Shown here: piece after piece, positions 21,537 through 31,346 of the stretch
Layout of the letters: each line of letters starts with the position of its first letter
Numbering within the stretch: the first letter of the stretch is position 1
Origin: Calamus simplicifolius
Taxonomy: Eukaryota > Streptophyta > Magnoliopsida > Arecales > Arecaceae
NCBI GenBank assembly: GCA_900491605.1
Contig: UESW01005049.1
Coordinates: forward strand, 310,001-374,000
Length of the DNA stretch: 64,000 nt
Direction: 5' to 3'
Program-made: the position numbers and the translations under genes
The notes under the pieces: generated by a model
What the model was told of the DNA's origin: nothing
Database searches by the model: none
The model's input: only the letters and a program-made list of their open reading frames with translations

Positions 21537-21954
21537 TCAATGAAAAAGGCCTTTTTTGACAACCTCTTATTTTTCGAGATCGTCATTTAGCTCAAAGAAG
21601 AACCATTCGTTTCTGCTTGAATAGTCGGGGAGCCTAGGTGGCTTCATTGGTTTATGCGCTGAGTCATGGCTTCGTTTGAGACAGGCGTTTTGGGTAATAG
21701 GTTATAGGGACATTGCCCAGGGATTTTAGTAGCAAGGGGGATTTCCCGACGTTGCCTAGGGTTCGCGGCCGGTCATGTAGGGCCTGCCAAACCTTTTAGG
21801 GGTTTGTTGGAGGCGCATACTTTGTGTCCGTTGATGGTTTTGCACAGTGTGCTTTTTTCAAACTGGCCGAAGTTTTGGGGACTGTTTGGAAGTCCTTCGC
21901 TTTAATTGGGGCCCGCGTGCTTTGGTTTTTTGCCGGGACTTTAGTTCGAAGAAT

Positions 21955-22196
21955 CATTGCTCGGCCCTACCAAGGTTCGGAGAGCAGTTGCTCGGCCCAG
22001 CCGAGGTCCGGAGAGTAGTTGCTCGGCCCAGCCGAGGTTCAAAGATTAGTTGCTCGGCCCAGCCGAGGTTCGGAGATTAGTTGCTCGGCCCAACCGAGGT
22101 TTGGAGATTAGTTGCTCGGTCCAGCCAAGGTTCGGAGATTAGTTGCTCGGCCCAGCCGAGGTTCAAAATTGTTGCTCGGCCCAGCTGAGGTTCGGA
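21955..22196 (-). repeat. Tandem array, ~8 units of ~30 bp, downstream of antisense unit 3 (copy B)
   Basis: Units of GTTGCTCGGCCCAGCCGAGG plus TTCGGAGATTA, the reverse complement of the copy A array at 3545-3985, which has about 14 units. Confidence 0.9.
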
Positions 22197-22361
22197 TAAC
22201 TTTCCTGCTTGAACAGGTAACTCAATCGTGCCGAGGATTAGTGAGCAGCATCTGTTTCTTTTCATGATTTTTGGTGATATAACTTGTGGTGATTTATGTC
22301 ATGAATTATAAAACATTGTGTCGACAAAAACTTATGGGAGCGGGCATGTAGAGGGCGTACC

Positions 22362-23593
22362 CTACTGGCAGTACTTGCGGAGATTGTTCGAATTCCATGT
22401 CCGAGGGATAGATCTTCCGCTTAGATCTTGCAGCTTGTAGGTCCTCGGTCCAACAATCTCCGCCACTTGGTAGGGGCCTTCCCAGTTTGGTGCTAGCTTT
22501 CCTTGCTCCAGCGGTTTGGAGACAGATGCTTTCCGGAGAACGAGGTCTCCAGGCAAGAAAGCTTTCCTTTGACTTTGGAGGCATGGTAGTGGGCCACCCT
22601 CTGCTAATAGGCAGCTACTCTGATCCGAGCTTTCTCTCTAACCTCCTCTATCAGGTCGAGGTTGGTGCAGAGCTGCTCCTCGCTGGCTTCCTCTAAGTAG
22701 CTTTCCACCCGCAGCGAAGGGAGACCTATCTCCACTGGGATAACGGCCTCTGTGCCGAAGGCCATCCGGAATGGGGTTTCTCCTGTGGGTACTCTTGGGG
22801 TGGTGCGATAGGCCCACAGGACATGGTGCAACTCGTCTGCCCACCTGCCTCGGGCCCTGGAGAGCCGAGCTTTGATCCCTTGAAGCAAAGTCCGGTTGGT
22901 TACTTCGGCTGCTCCATTGGCTTACGGATGCCCGATCGAGGTAAGGTGGTGACGGATCCCGTGCTCTTCGCAGAACTGGCGGAACTTTGGATTGTCGAAT
23001 TGTCTACCGTTATCAGTGATTATAGTGTGCGGGAGGCCGAAACGGCAAATGATGGACCTCCATATGAAATCCTTGGCTCGTGCTTCGGTTATTTGTGCAA
23101 CCGCCTCCACCTCGACCCATTTAGTGAAATAATCGATGGCGATGAATAGAAATTTCTGCTGTCCCGTGGCAAGCGGAAACGGGCCAAGGATGTCCATCCC
23201 CCACTTGGTGAAGGGCCAAGCGGAGGATACGGGAACCATGTTGGTGGAGGGGAGCCTCTGAATGCTTGAGTGCCTCTGGCATGGGTCGCAAGCTCGGACA
23301 AGGTCGTCTGCATCCTTCTGCATGGTCGGCCAATAGTAGCCTTGACGTAGCACCTTGTGACATAGGGACCGGCTTCCCAGATGGTTGCCGCAAATCCCCT
23401 CATGCACTTCGCGGAGGGCATAATTTACTTCAGACGGGCGAAGACATCTGAGTAATGGCATGGAGAAGGACCGTTTGTAGAGCTGATCGTCGATCAACAC
23501 ATAATGGGTGGCCTGCAGCTTTAGCCTTCTGGCTTCTCTTCGGTCGGACAAAGTGACCCTTCTTTGAGGTACCTCAGAATGGGGTCGAACCAT
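22362..23593 (-). pseudogene. int: Integrase of copy B
   Basis: Starts within MVRPHSEVPQRRVTLSDRR. Zinc-binding HHCC follows (EVHEGICGNHLG ... CDPCQRH), then the catalytic core with acidic residues in WGMDILGP, HTIITDNGRQ and NGAAEVTNR, and the C-terminal domain WEGPYQVAEIVGPRTYKL, ending at 22362. Two in-frame stops interrupt it: TAA for CAA just before NGAAEVTNR, and TAG for CAG in VAAY*QRVAHY. Both are one C-to-T step from glutamine codons. The triad itself is complete, unlike copy A. It would insert cDNA into chromosomal DNA. Confidence 0.95.
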
Positions 23594-25342
23594 GATGGCT
23601 CGGCCTCAACTTGCATTACTCGGTCGGCTTCCGCGATACTGGGTCTCTCCAAGGTCTCCAGGTGGAATTTCTATTCGGCATCCATTGACTCCGTGGTTGC
23701 CAGCCGAGACAGCAGTTCGGCACGGGCATTTTCAGATCTAGGAATCTGAATAATCTCAAACTCAGAAAAATGGGAGAGTAGGCTCCACACCTCTTAGAGA
23801 TATCGGATCATGTTTGGTTCCCGAGCCTCAAACTCCCCTCGGACGTGACCTGCCACTAGTTGGGAGTCGGTGAAGGCATTAAGTTTCTCCACCTTAAGGC
23901 TGCGGGCAATTCAGAGACCGGCCAGCAAGGCTTCATACTCAGCTTCATTATTGGAGGCTGGGAAGGAGAAGCGGACACCATATTCAAAGGTCACCCCCTC
24001 CGGACTGGTGAGAACCAAGCCCGCACCGGAGCGATGAGCGTTGGATGACCCGTCGACATGGAAGAGCCACCGGGCGCCAGTTTTCGATTCCTCGGGAGAG
24101 TCGGGGGTGGAGCCATCCTCTGAGATGGTACACTCGAGGAGGAAATCGGCTAACACCTGAGCTTTGATGGCTGAGCGAGGCTGAAAACGGATATCATGCT
24201 CGCTCAGCTCGATGGCCCACTTAGTCATTCTCCCTGATGTCTCCGGACGGTGGACTACCGCCTTGATGGGTTGGTCAGTCAGGACTGTCACAGAATGCGC
24301 CTGAAAGTATGGCCGCAGCTTTCGAACTGAGGTGATCAAGGCCAACACCATCTTTTCAATTCGGCTATATCTTGTCTCCGCGTCGCGGAGTAGCTGCTGA
24401 CATAATAAATTGGCTTTTGGACCTTGTTTTCTTCCCTGACCAGCACTGAGCAAACGGCACCTTCTGAAACAGCCAGATATAGGAATAGTGTCTCACCAGG
24501 ATTTGGACTGCTGAGGAGTGGGGGAGAGCCGAGGTACTTCTTGAGATCTTGGAATGATTTTTGACACTCGAGGGTCCACTGGAAGTTCTTAGCCGACGGA
24601 GAGTTTTGAAGAAGGGGAGGCATCTTTCAGCTGAGCGCGCCACGAAGCGGTTGAGAGCCGCTATCCTCCCGGTTAGGCGCTGGACTTCTTTAATAGATGC
24701 CGGAGGCGCCATCTATTGAAGAGCTTGGATCTTCTAGGGGTTAGCTTTGATGCCCCGTTGGGAGACCATGAAGCCAAGGAACTTCTCGGAGTTAACACCG
24801 AAGGCGCACTTAGTCGGATTGAGCTTCATCTGATACTTGTAGAGTGTTGCAAAGCTCTCCGAGAGGTCCTCGACGTGCTGTGATGCTTCTTTGCTTTTGA
24901 CCAGCATGTCGTCGACATACACATCCATGTTCCGGCCGATTTGGTCCTTGAATACTTTGTTGACCAGCCTTTGGTAGGTGGCTCCTGCATTTTTAAGACC
25001 AAAAGGCATAACACAGTAACAGTAAGTACCTCGGTCGGTTATGAAGGTGGTCTTTCTTCATCTTCGGGGGCCATCGAATCTGGTTGTAGCCGGAGTATGC
25101 GTCCATGAATGTCAGCATTTGATGACCCAAGGTGGCGTCCACAAGTTGATCAATCCGGGGGAGAGGGAAGCTGTCCTTCGGGCATGCTTTGTTGAGGTCG
25201 GTGAAGTTGATGCAAATCCACCACTTGCCATTCGACTTCTTCACCATGACGACATTCGATAGCCAGTTCGGATAATTTACCTCCCGAACGAAGTTCACCT
25301 TGATGAGTTTATTAACCTCCTCTTCAATAGCCCTCTACCGCT
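23594..25342 (-). pseudogene. pol: Reverse transcriptase, RNase H and second RNase H of copy B
   Basis: From 25310 down: RT fingers/palm (NYPNWLSNVVMVKK, DFTDLNKACPKD with D to N, FMDAYSGYNQI), a frameshift near 25000, then MPFGLKNAGATYQRLVNKVF and the catalytic YVDD (DVYVDDMLVKSK). A canonical RNase H follows at about 24600-24250. A second, archaeal-type RNase H lies at 24080-23700 (LFHVDGSSNAHRSGAGLVL, NNEAEYEALLAGL). That second RNase H is diagnostic for Tat elements. Stops and shifts occur near 24730, 24430, 23910 and 23590. The enzyme would copy element RNA into DNA and remove the RNA. Confidence 0.93.
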
Positions 25343-27732
25343 CTAGGGAAAGCTCCTCTTCTTTTGTTTGACGGGCCGGTACATCTCGTCCACGTTAAGG
25401 CGATGGACGAGAACCTCAGGACTGATTCCCAGCATGTCGGAGGCGGACCAAGCAAAAACATCAGCGTTGCCCTGGAGGAAGTTGATCAGCTCTTGCCGAG
25501 GTTCGCCTTCCAGCAGCGAACCAATCTTTATGGTTCGGTCGGGACGAGCCTCATCCAGCGGCACTTCTTCCAGTTCCTCGGCTGGTTCTCCCCGCTGTTC
25601 GATGAAATCCTCCCGAGCGTCTAGCCCGTCAACCTCCGGCATTCTAGACTGTAGGTTGGTGACGAAGCACTGTCGAGCCATGGTTTGGCTTCCTTGGACA
25701 ACTCCAACTCCCTGCCTAGTGGGGAATTTCATAGACAAGTGTGGGATGGAGACAACTGCCTTAAGGGACATCAGGTCAGGTCTCCCAAATATTGCATTGT
25801 AGGGTGACCTGAGTTTAGTTACTAGGAAGTCCGTGTGAACAGTGGCCACAAGGGGCCAGGTTCCTGCGTGAACCGTTAGGGTTACAACTCCTTCCGGAAT
25901 GACGACGTGGCCTGTGAATCCCATTAGGGTGGAATCCATAGCTCGAAGGTTTTCCATGAGCAGTCTCATCTTGGCAAATACATCGAGGTACAAAACATTC
26001 ACAGACCTTCCACTGTCAATAAGGATCCGGCTTACATCATAGTTATTTAAATTGAGGCATATAACTAGTGCATCGTCATGGGGAAACTGTATCCCTCGGA
26101 GATCATCATCGGAGAAGGAGAGTTCGCCCGTCCACGCTTTCTTTGGCGCCGATCCTTCGTCATCACATCTGGAGCTCGAGCCGCCGGCCTCCTCGATCAT
26201 GTTGATGTGGCCGATTACAGGCGGATTTGGTGGAGGAGGGGGCTGTTGAAGCTCGGGCTGGCGATCCCCCCCTTGCCCTGGCTCGGGTGCCCTCCTGAAT
26301 TGGTTCAGTCGGCCCCGTTGAATCAGCCTCTCAATCTCATTTTTCAGCTGCCAGCATTCCTCAGTGTCATGGCCGTGCTCCCGGTGGTAGCGGCAGTATT
26401 TGGCAGGGTCCCTCCGGGTTGGGTTCCCTCGGAGAGGAGCTGGCCAGGGGAGCTGGCGCTCGATCTCCATGAGAATTTGTGTCCTGGGTACAATGAGCGG
26501 AGTGTACCGATTGAATCGCCTGGGCGGGCTCCGGGAGCGATTTCTCGACGGCGATGGGGGAGCTCTTTGGCGACAAGGTGGACTTGGCCGACGGACATGT
26601 CGGTGCCTGTCAGGACCTTTGGATTCTTTCTTCTTCGCCAGCTCGGCGTGGGCAACTCTCCGCGATTCTTCGACCCTAGCATATTTGTCTGCCTGGGCCA
26701 TCATATCGGAGAGGTTTTGAGGGTAGCTGACTTCCATCGCCAGGTAGAAGTCGCTCTCCTTCGAAACTTCCCCCGCCAAGGTGGATATAGCCACCTCATG
26801 ATTAAGGTGGTCCACCTCTAGCATGGCCTTGTTGAAGTGGCCAATGTAGTTTCTCAAGGACTCCCCCTCTCTCTGCTTAACTTCGGAGAGGGAGTCGGAT
26901 CTCCTCCGGTGACGGCGGCTACTAACGAATTGGCCAATAAAAAGGTGGCTCAGCTCGTCAAATGAATCAACAGAACCTGGTTCCAAGGCGTTGAACCAGG
27001 TTCGGGCAGATCCTTTGAGAGTGGAGGGGAAGGCACGGCAGAGGATTGCATCGGATGCTCCGTGGAACATCATTATTGACTGAAAGCTGCTGAGATGATC
27101 ATCCGGGTCAGAAGAGCCATGGTAGGGCTCGACGGCGGGTAGTTTGACATGGGAGGGAATCACTTCCTCCATGATCCCTTTGAAGAAAGGTATGCCCTGC
27201 TCCGCCTTGGGCTAAGGCGGATGGGCCTGCTTGGCGGCATCCAGTTCCTAACACATCTCTCGGATTTATCGACAGATCTCCTCTTCAGAAGTAAGAGGAG
27301 GAGCTGGGCGGGGAGAGCGCAGGGATGACATTGAATCATGCAGAAGGACACCAGGGAAAGGGTCCGGGCTCGTCGAGATTTGGGAGGATCCCTGTTACAG
27401 CCGCCTCGTGGGATTGGTTTGTCCCCTTTGGGTCGGTGTGGGGGGTCCATGGCTCCATGCGGACCAGAGAAGGAGGTGGCCGGAGAGGAAGTAGCTGCGG
27501 CCTCCCTATGAAGGTGCGGAGCAGAGGCAGCTGCGAAATGCTCCTGAACCAGGTGGGTCAGGGCTTGGACCTGCTGGACCAGCATAGCAAACTGGTCCAG
27601 GGTCACCGGGATTGCTGGTGGTGATGGGGTCTCAACTAGTGGAGGCTACGGCGCTGTGTTTCCTGTTGGATCAGGTCCTTGAGTGACGACCTGGTCCTGG
27701 GCTTCAGAGGTTGCTCTTCTCCGATTAGCCAT
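25343..27732 (-). pseudogene. gag: Gag-protease of copy B
   Basis: Start chosen at ATG 27732 (MANRRRATSEAQDQVV), shortly after the PBS. One stop near 27648 and a frameshift near 27200 break the N-terminus. The main frame, 27172-25343, is 609 codons: capsid core (FQSIMMFHGASDAILCRAFP, GSARTWFNALEPGS), an arginine/serine/proline-rich linker, a Tat-type knuckle with C-x2-H-x4-H-x4-C (CRYHREHGHDTEEC), and aspartic protease (ILIDSGRSVNVLYLDVFAKM) followed by the FGRPDLM motif. The active-site triplet DSG is intact, but the usual following Ser/Gly is Arg. Gag packages RNA; protease cuts the polyprotein. Confidence 0.93.
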
Positions 27733-27795
27733 TGGAGAGGCTCTACTCCAGATCGAGATCCTTGTCTCCTTTCTTCAAGTTTTAACGGAACTTGA

Positions 27796-27814
27796 GGCCC
27801 TTCCTCTAGTGCCA
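27796..27814 (-). promoter_or_regulatory. Primer binding site of copy B
   Basis: Minus strand reads TGGCACTAGAGGAAGGGCC, beginning three bases inside the LTR end. The TGG matches the CCA tail of a tRNA. It is not the tRNA-Asp type of the left gypsy element; I cannot name the tRNA with confidence. Confidence 0.75.
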
Positions 27815-27817
27815 ATC

Positions 27818-29129
27818 TGTTGCCACCGGGATCTGTCCTCCAACTCGGGCGCGATCTCCTGGTCTGGGCTTCCTCCTGGACGGACCTACACAGAAGTCCT
27901 CGCGCGAGAGGCGTTGGGGGTGGCCCTCCACGGAAGACCCTCCGATGCTCAAGTCAGTGAGGATCGGTGATCAACAGAAAATGGGGAGAGGGATCTCTCC
28001 GGGAAGTCTCTCCAGAGGTGGCCGATCGGGTCCAGGGGAGAACCGACGAGCAGTGAAGGAGAGCGAGAGTGAGAGCGGGAGTGAGAGTGAGCCAGGGGCT
28101 GTGAGCGCATACCTAAGAGAATCTGGGGGTGTCATATTTATAGGCAATCACCTCGATCTTGAGCGCCTTCTGGAAGGTTCGATGGTTGTTAGGATACGGG
28201 AATGAATCGAATCAGGCCATTGTAAGGCCGGTGGGATCCGTATCTTGTTCGTTGAGGGATCGACGGCTAGGAGAGCTCTTTGATGGCCTGAGATCTGATA
28301 GATGTGTAGGTCCCAGGTAGTTATATTAGGCCCTAGACTACTCTTCAACATGATTCTTTGTTTGAGATTATGTGATGATGGGCCTAGGCTCTCCCGCGTC
28401 GGGCTCCATGGAGGTGAGTGTCGAATCGTTGATTGTTCATGGGAGTCGAGCTATGGAAGCTCGAGAAAACCGAGCTTCAGGAAGCTCGGGGAAGGCCGAG
28501 CCACGGGAAGCTCGGGGGAAGGTGAGCCGAGTTACAGGTAGCTCGGGGAAACCGAGCTGCGGAAACTCAGGAAGTCCAAGCTATAGGTAGCTCGGGGAAG
28601 CCGAGCTATGGGAGCTCATAGGATCCTAGCTTCGGGAAGCTCGGGAAAGCCGAGCTGTGGGAAGCTCGGGGAGAGCTGGGCTACGGAAAGCTCGAAGAAA
28701 GCCAAGCTACGGGAAGCTCGGAGAAAGCCGAGTCATGGGAGGCTCGGGGGAAGCCGATCTATAGGTAGCTCAGAGAAAAACGAATCATCAGTAAATTGAG
28801 GAACCTGAGCTATAGGAAGCTCGAAGAAACAACACGGGAGGCTCGGGGAAAATGAGCTGTGGGAAGCTGGGGAAGCCGAGCCATGGGAGGCTCGGGGAAG
28901 CCGAGCTATAGGTAGCTCGAAAAAAATTGAGCTATGGGAGCTCGAAGAGGCCGAGCTATAGGTGGCTCGGGAAAGTTGAGTCATGGGTAGTTCAGAAAGG
29001 TTGGGCTATGGAAACCTGAAAAAAAATGAGTCAGGGGTCGTACGGCCTGCCGGACCACATTAGTTTAGCTTGTTCCTCGGGGGCATATCGTAGCGGGCGG
29101 AGGGATGGGGCTGATCCTAGCCCTCAACA
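27818..29129 (-). repeat. 5' LTR of copy B
   Basis: 1312 bp, on the minus strand TGTTGAGG...GGTGGCAACA with intact TG/CA ends. Minus-strand TATA box at 28135-28142. Palindromic AGCTCGG/CCGAGCT array at 28440-28990. The segment toward the PBS (27830-28080) is GC-rich. Confidence 0.93.
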
Positions 29130-29229
29130 ATTAGATATATTTTTCCTGTGAGATAAAGTCCAAAAGAATGCGAACTATGCATATGGAATTTGTAATAGAG
29201 ATTACAAATTGTGAGATACAAAATTACAC
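29130..29229 (+). repeat. copia-1 5' LTR, piece 2 of 3
   Basis: attagatatatttttcctgtgagat... aligns with 47546-47648 of the 3' LTR. It lies between copy B and the Sirevirus-type element; its last five bases, tacac (29225-29229), are the target duplication of the latter. Confidence 0.93.
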
Positions 29230-30902
29230 TATTGGCCCAGATGACAACCCAAGAGGGGGGGGTGAATTGGGTTCTTTAAAAAATTAGCCTTTTAAAGTAG
29301 TTTGCTTTGAGATGAATGAAGGAAATAGCAATGTAAATGCAAAGTGCAGTGAATAAAACAGAGATAGAGAAAGAGTCAATGAAAGCACGGCAAACACAAA
29401 GATTTTATAGTGGTTCGGTATATCCAACACCTACGTCCACTCCCAAGATTCACTTGGGTCCACACTATAATCTTCCTTGATTACAGCAGAGTTGTTTTAC
29501 AAGCTCACAACTCAAATTTGTTGTTTTCCCGGGAACACAACGAACCCAGCTGGTTTTCAAGGGCTCACCAGCACAAAAACCCTAACACAAGCTTTACCAA
29601 GCTTGTAGCGAGGTAAGACTACCTCCACTAGTTCAATCCCCCAGATTGAACTAGACACAAAGAATAGAAATATTATTTTTCAGTTACAAAGCTCCTTAAT
29701 GAGCAGATAAACAAATATAAGAATAAAGTTTAGAAAAGCCTGATTTGCAGTTGATTGGCTTTTGAGCTTTTCTTCTTTTCCTCAACTCCTTTGAAGTGTA
29801 GAATCGGGCCTCAGCTCGGATTCTTCACGGACAGTACGTTGGAGTTGATTTGAGCTTTTCCTCTTTTCTTTGAGTGTTGAAAATCACTTGAGATGCTCTT
29901 GAATAGCTCTTGGATTTTCTTCTGAAGCTTCCTTGGATTGTTGAGCTTAAGCACAGAAGGAGCTTCCTTTGATTTCACACTTTTTCTTTCACTCTATTTT
30001 GATTCATGGATTTTTTCAAATGAAGCTCTGTTTTTCCGATTTTTCTCTTCTTTTCTTTTGAAGTGAATATCTCTTTTTTTTTTTTGATTTGAAAATGGCT
30101 TCTCTATTTATAGATTCTGCAAAAATATAGCCGTTAGGAACAAAGAAAAATAGCCGTTGATTAAAAATCTTACCGTTGACGCTGAGTTGGCATTCAGAAA
30201 AATCTTGCCCAGATTTGCTGGAGTCGACTCCTGCTTTCTGCGAGTCGGCTCGAAGTCGTGATACCAAAAATAGAAATACTCAGAAAGTCAAAGGGTCGAC
30301 TCATCAAAAATAAAGTGTCGACTCCTGACAGTCGGGGGTCGACTCATGAAAAGTTGGGGGTCGACTCGCGAAATGCTCAGAAAAATACACCTCTGGTGTC
30401 TGAGCGGAGTCGACTCACACAGTCATGGAGTCGGCTCGACAGAATTAGGGGTCGACTCCTGAAATCACAGGGGTCAACTCAAGACAGACAGTCATTTCTG
30501 TATTCTGAGTGGAGTCAACTCTGAAACTCTAGAGTTGGCTCCGGAACGTATCAAAAATCAGAGAATTTTCTGATTGACTTGAAATTCGTTCCAGATTCAT
30601 TTTAAATCAAATTTTTGACTTGAATACAATAAAATTGTCATTAGGAATCAATTCAAGAAATGTTCGAAAAACTCATTGATTATAATTTGAAGTATAAAAT
30701 TTCTTTTTGAAAGCTTAAACAATGAGCTTGAAGTTACTTTCAAATTGGTTAAAGTTATACTTTAACATTCTCATTCATTGTTCTAAATAAATTCATTGCT
30801 CATGTAAATAAACTCATTACATCTTTTAATATACTCATGGCTTTTGGTAATCATCAAAATCAATAAGATTGGGGCAACAAATTCTCAACAATCTCCCCAA
30901 CA
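29230..30902 (-). repeat. 3' LTR of the Sirevirus-type element
   Basis: 1673 bp; on the minus strand TGTTGGGGAGATTGTTGAG...GGGCCAATA, the last dinucleotide changed from CA to TA. TATA box (minus TATAAATA) at 30105-30112. Segment 30220-30540 holds about ten GTCGAC-centred palindromes (GAGTCGACTC and variants). Confidence 0.93.
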
Positions 30903-30917
30903 ATCTCCCCCTTTTTG
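30903..30917 (-). promoter_or_regulatory. Polypurine tract next to the 3' LTR
   Basis: Minus strand CAAAAAGGGGGAGAT abuts the LTR start. It primes plus-strand DNA synthesis. Confidence 0.88.
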
Positions 30918-31113
30918 ATGATGACAAAAACATTGAGTTTATGCATGATTGATTAGAGAATTTATTTTACTTTCATAGTTAGGCTTAGGCTCCCCCTGAA
31001 TGAGGTAGCTCCTCCTATGAAACTCAAATAAATATCCCATTCATTCAATCATTTTAACTTCATTTGATTAATTAATTTCTTCTCCATGCATATACAGTTG
31101 TAAAACTATAAAA

Positions 31114-31128
31114 CTCTCCCCCTTTTTT
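31114..31128 (-). promoter_or_regulatory. Second, upstream polypurine-tract copy
   Basis: Minus strand ACAAAAAAGGGGGAGAG about 210 bp upstream of the functional tract, preceded by a TTGTTGATAACA-like motif as in the first. Repeated polypurine tracts are a known Sirevirus hallmark. Confidence 0.65.
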
Positions 31129-31346
31129 GTTATCAACAAAAAGGTAGAGATGCATCAAACATAATCATTCATTCATTCATTCAAGATATGATTTAACAAA
31201 ATCTGATATTCATTGATAAAATGAGAAATACATTCAGACTTAGATTACATTGACCATTCAAAATAGACTTTTCATTACATCAAAGTATAAAAGTGTAAAA
31301 CACAATATAAACTTCATTACATTGTAAGGACTAAGTATCTAATACA

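Larger units (their letters stand above)
13693..29129 (-). mobile_element. Tat/Retand-type Ty3/gypsy element, copy B, complete
   Basis: 15.4 kb on the minus strand: 5' LTR 27818-29129, PBS, gag-protease, RT, RNase H, second RNase H, integrase, then about 7.3 kb with three antisense genes and palindromic arrays, PPT, 3' LTR 13693-15019. The long post-integrase region, antisense genes and dual RNase H mark the Tat lineage. The insertion is in the TA run of the copia-1 5' LTR; flanking pentamers tatag (left) and attag (right) are only a partial target match, and the outer TG at the left end has mutated to TT. Many stops and shifts make it inactive. Confidence 0.93.

Noticed and set aside
26078..26821. 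247-codon plus-strand ORF in copy B
   Set aside because: It is the antisense shadow of the GC-rich linker and knuckle region of Gag-protease on the minus strand.
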